A DNA stretch of 40,068 nucleotides, taken from the NCBI GenBank assembly GCA_014240065.1, contig JAAZXR010000038.1, positions 1-40,068 on the forward strand, written 5' to 3'. Position numbers and translations under genes: made by a program. The notes under the pieces were generated by a model that saw only the letters and a list, made by a program, of their open reading frames with translations, did not search any database and was not told the origin of the DNA. Origin of the DNA: Myxococcales bacterium. GTDB lineage: Bacteria > Myxococcota_A > Polyangia > Nannocystales > Nannocystaceae. This document shows positions 25,847-34,870 of this stretch, in pieces (the stretch's first letter is position 1; the number at the start of each line of letters is the position of its first letter).

Positions 25847-26223
25847 CCGGGCGGACCTTCCAACAATCCGCTCACCGCTCGCTTCAACACCTCTGGGTCA
25901 AAAGGTTTCTCGAGCATGATGGACGCGCCGGCGGCCTTCGCCCGCTCGCGATCTACGAGGTGCCCCTCCGTGCTGATGACGACCACGGGCGTGTCTTTGA
26001 GACGCTCCGACTTGCGGACGTATCGCAGCAGCTCGAGCCCGCTGACCTCTGGCATATTCACATCGGTGATGATGAGGTCGGGGTTGGCGTGAGACAAAAA
26101 TTGCAGCGCATGAAAGCCGCTCTCCGCGTATTCGAATTCCATGTCGCCGGTACCTTCAAGGACAGAGGTCACGTACTCCCGCATCGCTCGAGAGTCCTCC
26201 ACCACCAGTACCTTCGCCGGCAT
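25843..26223 (-). CDS. CheY-like response regulator, first gene of the chemosensory operon
   Basis: The 126-residue single receiver domain has the acidic Glu9-Asp10 pair (VVEDS), phosphoacceptor Asp54 (IITDVNMPEVSG), Ser84-Thr85 (VVISTEG) and Lys106 (MLEKPF). All residues needed for phosphotransfer are present. The gene is translationally coupled to cheA. The ATG at 26223 is preceded by TATACT at exactly -12 to -7 and has no ribosome-binding site in between, which suggests a leaderless message. The frame continues open upstream, but that is out-of-frame translation of the neighbouring gene. Confidence 0.95.
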   Translation of the reverse strand: MPAKVLVVEDSRAMREYVTSVLEGTGDMEFEYAESGFHALQFLSHANPDLIITDVNMPEVSGLELLRYVRKSERLKDTPVVVISTEGHLVDRERAKAAGASIMLEKPFDPEVLKRAVSGLLEGPPG

Positions 26224-26229
26224 GCGCAC

Positions 26230-26235
26230 AGTATA
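26230..26235 (-). promoter_or_regulatory. Candidate -10 element giving a leaderless chemosensory transcript
   Basis: Minus-strand TATACT matches the sigma-70 -10 at five of six positions. It is followed by six bases and then the ATG of the receiver gene, so initiation would be at the start codon itself. No good -35 is seen (TGGGTC at the expected place). Confidence 0.4.
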
Positions 26236-26278
26236 GAGGATTTGGACGAGAAGACCCACGCCGGAGGCAACACGTCCG

Positions 26279-26797
26279 CTAGATCCCGGTCGGGTCCCCA
26301 CAAGGCCCCGACAAGACCACCTGCGGCGCGTGGAGGCGGCCCTCTCGCACCAGCGCCGAGTCCGACACGTACGCACACAGCCACAAAAGTCGCGCCTCGC
26401 GCTCGCTCGGGCTCCAATAGCGGGGGAGCTCGAGGAGCGACGGCCCCGCCCCGAGCTCCGCGCCAACCTCCAACGCGCGGTCGAGGAAGCGCCCGCAGGC
26501 TCGCTCCCCCCAATCGCTCCATGGTCCGACGCCAAACAACACCACACGCTGCACATATCCGCTGCGCCGCGCGGGCGTGAGCAGCGTGGTCTCCTGCGCC
26601 CCCGCGAAGCTCCGATCCAGCAGGATGCGAGAGAGCCACTCACGCTCCCTCCAGTCGAGGAACGCGGCCACGCCACGCAGCGGGCGGACATCCTCAAAGA
26701 TCGGGAGCAGCGCCACGTCAAAGCGCATCGCGTCGAGGCTCGCGAACGCCTCCGCCGGCGACGACGGGAGTTCCAGGGGCGTGGGCACTGCTTCCAC
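26279..26797 (-). CDS. Stand-alone peptidase M17 N-terminal-like domain protein
   Basis: The 172-residue protein resembles the N-terminal (macro-like) domain of leucyl aminopeptidases. It shows DVALLPIFEDVRPLRGVAAF, LDWREREWLSRILLDRSF, AGAQETTLLTPA and VQRVVLFGVGPWSDWG. The C-terminal catalytic domain of M17 (NTDAEGR and the metal ligands) is absent, so it should not be a peptidase. Function is unknown; in PepA this domain mediates hexamer contacts and DNA binding. The GTG at 26797 starts nine bases after nusB with GGGG just upstream; a GTG at 26788 is also possible. It is encoded between nusB and the chemosensory genes. Confidence 0.75.
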   Translation of the reverse strand: MEAVPTPLELPSSPAEAFASLDAMRFDVALLPIFEDVRPLRGVAAFLDWREREWLSRILLDRSFAGAQETTLLTPARRSGYVQRVVLFGVGPWSDWGERACGRFLDRALEVGAELGAGPSLLELPRYWSPSEREARLLWLCAYVSDSALVREGRLHAPQVVLSGPCGDPTGI

Positions 26798-26806
26798 GCC
26801 CCTAGT

Positions 26807-27298
26807 CTACGCTCCCGGCGCGTCGTTGGCATCACCGACGAAGGCTGCGACGATGCCGTTCACAAACTTCCCCGAGCGCTCCGCCCCATACCGACCCGCC
26901 AACTTGACCGACTCCGCCGCGATCACCGACGCGGGCGTCCCGAATTTCCCCCGCGACTCCGTGCACGCGATGCGCAGCACGTTGCGGTCGACCTGATCCA
27001 TCCGCGCCAGCCGCCAGCGCTCCGAGACCCCTTCGAGCGCGGCGTCGACCTCGGCCCACTGCGCGAGGAGCCCCTCGAGGAGCGCGTCCGCGAAGGCCCG
27101 CGCGGTCGGGTCGTTGTCCAGCCGCCGCGCGAACGACTCCCCGACCTCATCCGCCGGCGCCTGCTCCCAAAACTCTGCCACGTCTGACTCGCGACGCCCG
27201 GCCCCGACTTGATCGAGGTGACACGCGCCCAAAAACGCGATCTCTCGACCGAGCGCCCTCCCCGAAGCGGCTCCGCCGGCATCCCGCGAGGCGCTCAT
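26807..27298 (-). CDS. nusB: Transcription antitermination factor NusB
   Basis: The 163-residue all-helical protein binds boxA RNA with S10 in rRNA antitermination complexes. The family blocks are clear: an N-terminal LGREIAFLGACHLDQVG (the usual ARexALQxLY equivalent), ARAFADALLEGLLAQWAEVD, RWRLARMDQVDRNVLRIA and TPASVIAAESVKLAGRYGAE followed by RSGKFVNGIV. The ATG at 27298 overlaps the ribH stop by four bases. The ribH-nusB pair is a conserved arrangement in many bacteria. Confidence 0.95.
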   Translation of the reverse strand: MSASRDAGGAASGRALGREIAFLGACHLDQVGAGRRESDVAEFWEQAPADEVGESFARRLDNDPTARAFADALLEGLLAQWAEVDAALEGVSERWRLARMDQVDRNVLRIACTESRGKFGTPASVIAAESVKLAGRYGAERSGKFVNGIVAAFVGDANDAPGA

Positions 27299-27840
27299 TT
27301 TTTCGCCCTTCGAACCTTCGTTGGCTTCGCGGGCTTGGCCTTGAGCTCTTCGTACACGTCGATCATCTCCACCGCCGTGAGGGCCGCCTCAGCGCCCTTG
27401 TTCCCACACTTCGCCCCCGCCCGGTCCATCGCCTGCTCGAGCGTGTCGGTGGTCAGCACCCCGAAGACCACGGGCACCCCAGTCCGCGTCTGGAGGGACG
27501 CGAGTTCACTGGCGGTCTGCCCCGCGATCAACTCGTAGTGCAAGGTGTCCCCGCGAATCAGACATCCAAGCGCCACCACCGCGTCGAACTCCCCAGACGC
27601 CACGGCTTGGGCCGACGCTCCCGGGAGCTCCCACGAGCCCGGCACGCGCACGATGGTCACGTCTTCGGGGCTCGCGCCCGCGCGGCGCAGCGCGCCGACA
27701 GCACCATCCAAGAGCGGCTGTGTCACCAGCTCGTTGAACCGGCTGACGACCAGACAAATTTTGGCGCCAGAAGCGTCGGTGGTGCCCTCGATGGTTCGGA
27801 TGCCGTCGTCGTCGCGGATCATGACAGGGACATAACCCAT
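27295..27840 (-). CDS. ribH: 6,7-dimethyl-8-ribityllumazine synthase
   Basis: The enzyme condenses a ribityl pyrimidine with 3,4-dihydroxybutanone phosphate in the penultimate step of riboflavin synthesis. Motifs in the 181-residue product: CLVVSRFNELVTQPLLDGAV, VPGSWELPGASAQAV, VALGCLIRGDTLHYELIAG and PVVFGVLTTDTLEQAMDRAG followed by GNKGAEAA. The catalytic His is in RGDTLHYE, where most homologues have RGxTxHxD/E. A C-terminal Lys-rich tail is added. The ATG at 27840 has GGGGAG about 7 bases upstream; the frame opens further but without family similarity. No FMN riboswitch is visible in the short upstream gap. Confidence 0.95.
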   Translation of the reverse strand: MGYVPVMIRDDDGIRTIEGTTDASGAKICLVVSRFNELVTQPLLDGAVGALRRAGASPEDVTIVRVPGSWELPGASAQAVASGEFDAVVALGCLIRGDTLHYELIAGQTASELASLQTRTGVPVVFGVLTTDTLEQAMDRAGAKCGNKGAEAALTAVEMIDVYEELKAKPAKPTKVRRAKK

Positions 27841-27892
27841 GCAAATCTCCCCGCGCAAGCTCCGCCGACGCCCGGGCTTGCCGCGACCAGCA

Positions 27893-27928
27893 GAAAAAGC
27901 ACAGACCCGCCCCACAGGACGGGTCTGC
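27893..27928 (-). terminator. Intrinsic terminator of rpsA
   Basis: Perfect 8-bp arms CAGACCCG (27902-27909) and CGGGTCTG (27920-27927) flank a 10-nt loop and are followed on the minus strand by TGC and TTTTT (27894-27898). It lies 25 bases after the rpsA stop and separates rpsA from ribH. Confidence 0.85.
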
Positions 27929-27951
27929 AACGGCACCTACGTAACAGGTGC

Positions 27952-29670
<1,719 letters not shown>

Positions 29671-29780
29671 GTGGGTTTTGTGTTGGAGTCCTTTTCAAGA
29701 GTCCCCGACGTCTGAAGGCCGCGAACGCGACCGTCTGCCAGCGCGCGAGAGGCGCCGCCACGACGAAGAGGCTCGCGCAA

Positions 29781-29807
29781 CGTATAGGTGCAACCCCCCC
29801 ACGTCAA
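29781..29807 (-). promoter_or_regulatory. Candidate rpsA promoter
   Basis: Minus-strand TTGACG (29802-29807) and TATACG (29781-29786) are separated by 15 bp, slightly short of optimal. Initiation near 29774 would give an rpsA leader of about 104 nt. It lies in the cmk-rpsA gap. Confidence 0.4.
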
Positions 29808-29835
29808 GCGACCTAATTCGGGGCGGCGCGGCTGT

Positions 29836-30543
29836 CTAGGAGCCGTCGACGTGCTGAAGAATCTGCGCCACGACCTCGTCGATCGTGGCGCCGGTGGAGT
29901 CCACCTCCCGCGCGTCCTCTGCCCGCGCGAGCGGAGCGACCTCGCGCCCAGAGTCGCGCGCATCGCGCTCCTGCATCGCGGCGAGCACTTGGGCCTCGGA
30001 CGGCACGTCCCCTCCCCGCGCCAGCAGCTCGCGGTGGCGACGCTGGGCACGCACCGGCGTCGACGCCGTCAAGAAAAACTTGTGGTCGGCGTCGGGGAAC
30101 ACCACCGTGCCGAGATCCCGCCCCTCGCCCACGCAGCCGCTCTTGCCGAGCTTGCGTTGCAGCCCGAGGAGCGCCTCGCGAACCGGAGGAAGACTCGACA
30201 CGCGCGACGCCCCGTCGGAGATGTGCGGCGTGCGAATCGCGTCGGTCACCTCCTCTTCGCCGAGCCACACCTCCTGCCGCCCACTGATTGCGACGGTCGC
30301 CGCCACAAAGCCCAGCGGCATCGTCGCCGCCAGGGCCGCGAGCCCCTCGCCGTCTCCCCACCCCACGCCCGCACGATCTCCCGCGAGCGCGACGGTCCGA
30401 TAGATCGCCCCCGTGTCCAACACCGGCAGCTTGAGGGCCCCGGCGACCCGCCGCGCGACCGTGCTCTTCCCCGCGCCGGCCGGTCCGTCGATCACGACGA
30501 TGAGACCTTGGTGTTTCGGTTGGGGCGTCGCGTCCTCAGACAT
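29836..30543 (-). CDS. cmk: Cytidylate kinase
   Basis: The 235-residue enzyme phosphorylates CMP and dCMP with ATP. It has the P-loop IDGPAGAGKSTVARRVAGAL (about 18-37), LDTGAIYRTVAL (substrate side), RTPHISDGASRVSSLPPVRE, CVGEGRDLGTVVFPDADHKF and FLTASTPVRAQRRHRELLAR, all typical of bacterial Cmk. Start is the ATG at 30543; an ATG four codons upstream (30555) is equally possible. The frame extends upstream as antisense of the DUF4266 gene. It is divergent from the DUF4266 operon and upstream of rpsA. Confidence 0.95.
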   Translation of the reverse strand: MSEDATPQPKHQGLIVVIDGPAGAGKSTVARRVAGALKLPVLDTGAIYRTVALAGDRAGVGWGDGEGLAALAATMPLGFVAATVAISGRQEVWLGEEEVTDAIRTPHISDGASRVSSLPPVREALLGLQRKLGKSGCVGEGRDLGTVVFPDADHKFFLTASTPVRAQRRHRELLARGGDVPSEAQVLAAMQERDARDSGREVAPLARAEDAREVDSTGATIDEVVAQILQHVDGS

Positions 30544-30633
30544 GGTGCGCACCATACCCGTTTCCCAGCGAATTGCCCCCCAACCTCTCCGCTGCGCTTG
30601 CTCACATGCCCGCAGTGCGGCAGTGTGGCGGTC

Positions 30634-30861
30634 ATGGAACGAACGGTCGGCCCCCTCCTCCGCGCCTGCGTAGCCACGACGCTCCTCGGAACCACCGGAT
30701 GCGCGATCACCCCCCCCTCCCAACGCGGACTGCTCGCGCAACCCGAGATGGACCCCGCCCTCGAGATCGAGGAGGAGACCTTCCACAGCCACATCGAAGC
30801 GGCCCGGGAGGCCGGTTTCGGAGGCCACGGCGCCCAGGGAGGCGGCTGCGGCTGCGGATGA
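30634..30861 (+). CDS. DUF4266 small lipoprotein with Gly/Cys-rich tail
   Basis: The 75-residue protein has a lipoprotein-type signal (hydrophobic stretch ending LLGTTGC, Cys23). The DUF4266 core follows: TPPSQRGLLAQPEMDP and a helix with HIEAAREAGFGG. It ends in a glycine-rich tail with paired cysteines (GGGCGCG). DUF4266 genes are typically found beside DUF3570 genes, as here; the function of the pair is not known. The ATG at 30634 begins the signal peptide. The stop overlaps the DUF3570 start by four bases (ATGA), so the two are translationally coupled. Confidence 0.85.
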   Translation: MERTVGPLLRACVATTLLGTTGCAITPPSQRGLLAQPEMDPALEIEEETFHSHIEAAREAGFGGHGAQGGGCGCG

Positions 30862-32057
30862 TCCCTCTGCCTCAGCGACGCTCGCCTCCCAGATTCGCGC
30901 GCGCGGCCGCCCTCGCGGCGCTCTTGCTCGCGGCGCTCGCGGTGCTGTCGTGGCCCTCACCGGTGGACGCGGAGGACCGCATCTTAATTCGCGGCAACTA
31001 CTACCGTGAACGCAGCACCCGCGTGCTCCAGCCGTATATTTCGTTCTCCAAGGATCTGCCCGACGAGCGCCTCACCATCGGCGCGGACTACCTGATGGAC
31101 GTGATCTCCAGCGCCTCCATCGGCGCGGCCGCCCTGCAGCTCGGCGGCGACAAGGTCTTCACGGAGATGCGACACGAGGCCGTCTTGCGCGTGGCGTCGC
31201 GCCTGCGGGATTGGAGCGTCGGATCATTCTTCCGCTACTCGACAGAGACCGACTACGAATCGAGGAGTTTCGGGCTCTCCTTGGCCCGTGACTTGCGCCA
31301 AAAGACCATCACTGTAGGCGCCAACTACGGCTACACCAACGACCGCGCGTTCCGGATCCTCGCGAACGTCCCCGGGGTCCGCATCCCATGGAAATCCAAG
31401 GTCCCCACCCAGGACGACCCGAGCGATTTCGTGGACGGTCCGAGCAACGTCCTCCAGGTACACAACGCGTCCCTCGGCTACAACCACGTGCTCACCCGAG
31501 CGCTCCTCGCCTCCCTCCAGATCGAGGGGAGCCACGCGCGGGGCCCGCAAGAAAACCCCTACCGTCGGGTGCGCAACGGCATGGAAGAGGTGCACCCGCT
31601 GCTCCGCCGGCGGCTGGCCGTCTCGGGTTCGGCGCGCTACGCGGTCCCGAAGGCGCGCCTCGTCTTCGAACCCCGCTACCGCTTCAGCGCCGACGATTGG
31701 GGGATCCGCACCCACGCGCCGCAGCTCCGGCTCCACATCCGCGTCATCCCAGAATTGCGCCTTCGCGCGCGATACCGATATTACACCCAGAACGCCTCCG
31801 ATTTCTGGTCTGCGACCGGCGACTACAGCGCCACCGACCGCTACCGCACCGCCGATCCAAAAATGGGGGCGTTCGACTCCCACACCGCGGGGCTGCAAAT
31901 CACCTACCGATTCGATAAACTCGCCAAGACCCCGACCACGAGCTGGCTTCGCGGCTCATGGATTCAGGCGACGTACGACCATGTCTTTGTGGACCGAGAC
32001 GAGTATCGATTTGGCAACGCGCGCATCGGGAGCCTGGCGCTCTCTGTCCCGTTTTGA
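30858..32057 (+). CDS. DUF3570 outer-membrane beta-barrel-like protein
   Basis: The 399-residue protein has an N-terminal signal peptide (positively charged start, hydrophobic Ala/Leu core, cleavage after SPVDA at about residue 36). The mature part is a series of alternating amphipathic strands such as RLTIGADYLMDVISSASIGA, VGSFFRYSTETDYESRSFGL, TITVGANYGYTNDR, LRLHIRVIPELRLRARYRYY, GLQITYRF and the last strand IGSLALSVPF ending in Phe. This is the signature of an outer-membrane barrel, and the DVxSSAS segment is typical of DUF3570. Transport or secretion is possible but not shown. The next gene starts within its last 77 bases. Confidence 0.88.
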   Translation: MIPLPQRRSPPRFARAAALAALLLAALAVLSWPSPVDAEDRILIRGNYYRERSTRVLQPYISFSKDLPDERLTIGADYLMDVISSASIGAAALQLGGDKVFTEMRHEAVLRVASRLRDWSVGSFFRYSTETDYESRSFGLSLARDLRQKTITVGANYGYTNDRAFRILANVPGVRIPWKSKVPTQDDPSDFVDGPSNVLQVHNASLGYNHVLTRALLASLQIEGSHARGPQENPYRRVRNGMEEVHPLLRRRLAVSGSARYAVPKARLVFEPRYRFSADDWGIRTHAPQLRLHIRVIPELRLRARYRYYTQNASDFWSATGDYSATDRYRTADPKMGAFDSHTAGLQITYRFDKLAKTPTTSWLRGSWIQATYDHVFVDRDEYRFGNARIGSLALSVPF

Positions 32058-32979
32058 TCGGCGGGCGGTGCTCGCCGCCTCGACCTGCCTGCTGCTGTGC
32101 GCAGGGGCGTGCGGGGGCGGCGACGCGGCTGACGAGTATCCCCTCTCCCTCGAGAACGGACCTCCGGCCGAGCTCCTCGACGCCCTGGAGGCGGAGGGCC
32201 TCGACGACGACGCTGCCATGGCGCGCTTCGAGCAGGTCATGCTGCTGAGCGACGCCTACCGGACTCGCCAAAAAAACCCGGCGCTCCGACAGCGTGATGA
32301 TGCAGACGGGCGAGCATTCCGGGCCCGAGCCACGCTGGCGAGGCTGTGGCTCACGGAGGTCTTCGAGCGCGATCATGGCTCCGAGTCCCTCCCCGCAGAG
32401 GCGTACTCCGCGGAGCTTCGACGGATCCAGTTTGGTCGGGTCTCCAAGCTCTGCCAGGTCATCCTCATGCCAAAAGGGCTCGAAGGCGACGCGCTCACCG
32501 AGCGCACCCAGAGCGCAGAATTCCGCGAGGTCGTCCGCGGTCCTGCGAACGACCTCACGGCGCTCCTCCGGACCTTCGTCACCGACAACTCACGAACCAA
32601 GCCTTGCGAGATCTTTCAGCGCGTCGTCCACACCTACGCCGGGCCAAGGAACCAGAACATCCCCGAGGGGATCACGATTAAACTTGAGTCGGCCGCGATG
32701 GACACCTGCAACGAAGAGCTGTGGGTGAAGCCATGGGTGGACGCGGTGTGTCCCGTGGAGGAGTTTTCCACCCTCGATCCCGTGTGGACAAAATATGGTG
32801 CCCACGTCGTCACTGTGCTCGACGTCCTCCCTGCGTCGACGCTCAGCGCGGAGGAGCAGGACTCGCTCGCGCGGGAGCAAGCGACCCCCGCGTGGCGAAC
32901 GAAGCGCCTCGCGGCGGAGCTCGAGCGCCTCGCGCAGCGCTTCGACGTGGGCATGTCTCGGGACCTGCCTGCGCCGTGA
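31981..32979 (+). CDS. Lipoprotein with divergent parvulin-like (PpiC) domain
   Basis: The 332-residue product has a positively charged lead (RFDRRA), a hydrophobic stretch and a lipobox-like LLLCAGAC, then an acidic linker, consistent with a lipoprotein. The middle is helical. The C-terminal half (about 150-300) contains segments like the first and last strands of parvulin prolyl isomerases: RVSKLCQVILMP and TKYGAHVVTVLDVLPAST, the latter followed by a SAEEQ helix as in SurA/PrsA-type foldases. The similarity is faint and several active-site positions cannot be assigned, so this is tentative. The start is uncertain. The ATG at 31981 overlaps the DUF3570 gene by 77 bases; a GTG at 32068 would shorten the overlap to none but would lose the basic lead. 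Confidence 0.65.
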   Translation: MSLWTETSIDLATRASGAWRSLSRFDRRAVLAASTCLLLCAGACGGGDAADEYPLSLENGPPAELLDALEAEGLDDDAAMARFEQVMLLSDAYRTRQKNPALRQRDDADGRAFRARATLARLWLTEVFERDHGSESLPAEAYSAELRRIQFGRVSKLCQVILMPKGLEGDALTERTQSAEFREVVRGPANDLTALLRTFVTDNSRTKPCEIFQRVVHTYAGPRNQNIPEGITIKLESAAMDTCNEELWVKPWVDAVCPVEEFSTLDPVWTKYGAHVVTVLDVLPASTLSAEEQDSLAREQATPAWRTKRLAAELERLAQRFDVGMSRDLPAP

Positions 32980-33404
32980 TTCACACCTCTCGCGCAGCAC
33001 CGCGCGCGCTCGTACATGCGCCGCTCAACCTGGGCGTATCGGAGATCGGTGACCGCCTCGGCCTGCTGCTCACCTCGGTGTTGGGGAGCCTCGGCGCGGT
33101 CGTGACCGATTCCTACGGCGACACCATCGACTACGCCTTTGATCGCCGCAGGGCGTCACTGCTGGACGTGGAGCTGACGGGCGCCCAGGTCGGGCAATCC
33201 ATCGAACGGCTCCGGAGCATCGCGGTCATCTTCGGCCTCGGGGACCCCTCGATCCTGTTGGATGGCCATGAGGGCTCCCTGATCGTCCGTGGAATCGACC
33301 ACCAATGCACCCTCGCCATCATGCTCGCGCGCGGCGCAAACCTCGCCCAAGTCTGGCGTGAGATTCCGGCGCTGCTCCGCGATCTGGAGGTGCTCTTGAG
33401 GTGA
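32976..33404 (+). CDS. Roadblock/LC7-like protein
   Basis: The 142-residue protein has the outline of a Roadblock/LC7 fold: LLTSVLGSLGAVVTDSYGDT, DYAFDRRRASLLDVELTGAQ, GQSIERLRSIAVIFGLG, SILLDGHEGSLIVRGID and CTLAIMLARGANLAQVWREI. This class includes MglB, which regulates the MglA GTPase in myxobacteria, but no GTPase gene is adjacent. The assignment is moderate. The GTG start at 32976 overlaps the upstream stop by four bases (GTGA), placing it as the last gene of the DUF4266/DUF3570 operon. It may be a regulatory or scaffold subunit. Confidence 0.65.
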   Translation: MIHTSRAAPRALVHAPLNLGVSEIGDRLGLLLTSVLGSLGAVVTDSYGDTIDYAFDRRRASLLDVELTGAQVGQSIERLRSIAVIFGLGDPSILLDGHEGSLIVRGIDHQCTLAIMLARGANLAQVWREIPALLRDLEVLLR

Positions 33405-33469
33405 AACAGCCCCTCGGGCGCGAGCCACACGCGCGCGCCGCCCCTGATGTTGCCGACGAGGCCAAGGCC

Positions 33470-33830
<361 letters not shown>

Positions 33831-33867
33831 CGTTGAGGCAACACCGCCTGTTCGGACGAGCCGCGGC

Positions 33868-34860
33868 ATGACCCTCCGTGGGGAGCCCGCCCAGCGATTT
33901 CGCGCCGGCCGATTTTGGTCGGCGTTTGCGCGTCTTGGAATCGGCGTGGCGGCCTTCGCGGGCGTGCTGGTGTGGTTGCTCCCGGACTGGCGATCCCTGG
34001 TGGAAGACTTCTCGCCGTCTCCCTCCGGCTTCGCCCTCTCCTTGCTCGGGACGGCGCTCGCGAGCCTCGTCACCGCGCGCCGCTGGCAGCTGTTACTTGA
34101 GGCCATGGGCGGCGACCGCCTCCCATTTTTCATCTACCTCCGAGCGCTCGTCGTCACGCGGCTGCTCGGTCAATTCGTGCCCGCCATCGCCGTCGACTTG
34201 GTGGGCCGCGGGGTCGCGCTTCGCCGCGCCGGCAGCGAACAAGGCCTGGGCCACGCCGCCACGCAGGTCGTGGTGGAGCGCCTGCTCGATCTCCTCTTGC
34301 CCCTCGGTCTCGCGGCATGGATCCTCGTCTCGCCACCCGCGGCCACGGCGAATGACGTCGCGACGCCGCTCGTCTTCGTGACGCTGGTCGCGGGGCTGTT
34401 CGTCCCGCTCGTGAGCCCCATCGCGCGGCTCGCCATCGCGCTCTACGTGCGCGTGTCTTCGATGCGAGCGAGGTCCGACTCGCCTCGACTCAACGCCGGT
34501 CGTCCTGTGAGCGTTGACATCGCCACCGCCGCCCGGGTCTCCGCGCTCAGCGTCGCCCGGCTGCTCACCGTGACCTTGCAATTCTTTGGCGCCGCGGTCG
34601 CTGTGGGGCTGGTCGTCACCGGCCCCCACATGATCGGCGCCACCGGCGTCGCGCAGCTCACCGGGCTCGTCGGGCTCACCCCGGGCGGCCTCGGCCTCAT
34701 CGAGTGGGGCTGGGCGGGGGCGTTCAAGCACTTGCTCGCCGATCCTGTGCGGGTCGCTCAGTTCGTCTTGTGCCAGCGCATGTGTGTGATCGGCAATTTT
34801 GCGATACTGTCCCTGCTCACCAGTTTGCGGGGCCGCGACGCGACGGCCGTCCCCAAATGA
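33868..34860 (+). CDS. Lysylphosphatidylglycerol synthase-type flippase-like membrane protein (UPF0104)
   Basis: The 330-residue integral membrane protein has about seven or eight transmembrane helices. The family landmarks are ALASLVTARRWQLLLEAMGG (the RW motif after the second helix), ALVVTRLLGQFVPAIAVDLV followed by GRGVALRRAG, ATQVVVERLLDLLLPLGLAA, and late LTGLVGLTPGGLGLIEWGWA with the conserved PGGLGxxE. The family is the transmembrane flippase region of MprF and its stand-alone relatives, proposed to translocate lipids. No synthase domain is fused. Start at the ATG 33868; the frame opens a little upstream without support. It is followed 10 bases later by the queuosine transporter gene. 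Confidence 0.88.
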   Translation: MTLRGEPAQRFRAGRFWSAFARLGIGVAAFAGVLVWLLPDWRSLVEDFSPSPSGFALSLLGTALASLVTARRWQLLLEAMGGDRLPFFIYLRALVVTRLLGQFVPAIAVDLVGRGVALRRAGSEQGLGHAATQVVVERLLDLLLPLGLAAWILVSPPAATANDVATPLVFVTLVAGLFVPLVSPIARLAIALYVRVSSMRARSDSPRLNAGRPVSVDIATAARVSALSVARLLTVTLQFFGAAVAVGLVVTGPHMIGATGVAQLTGLVGLTPGGLGLIEWGWAGAFKHLLADPVRVAQFVLCQRMCVIGNFAILSLLTSLRGRDATAVPK

Positions 34861-34870
34861 GAGCCCTCCG

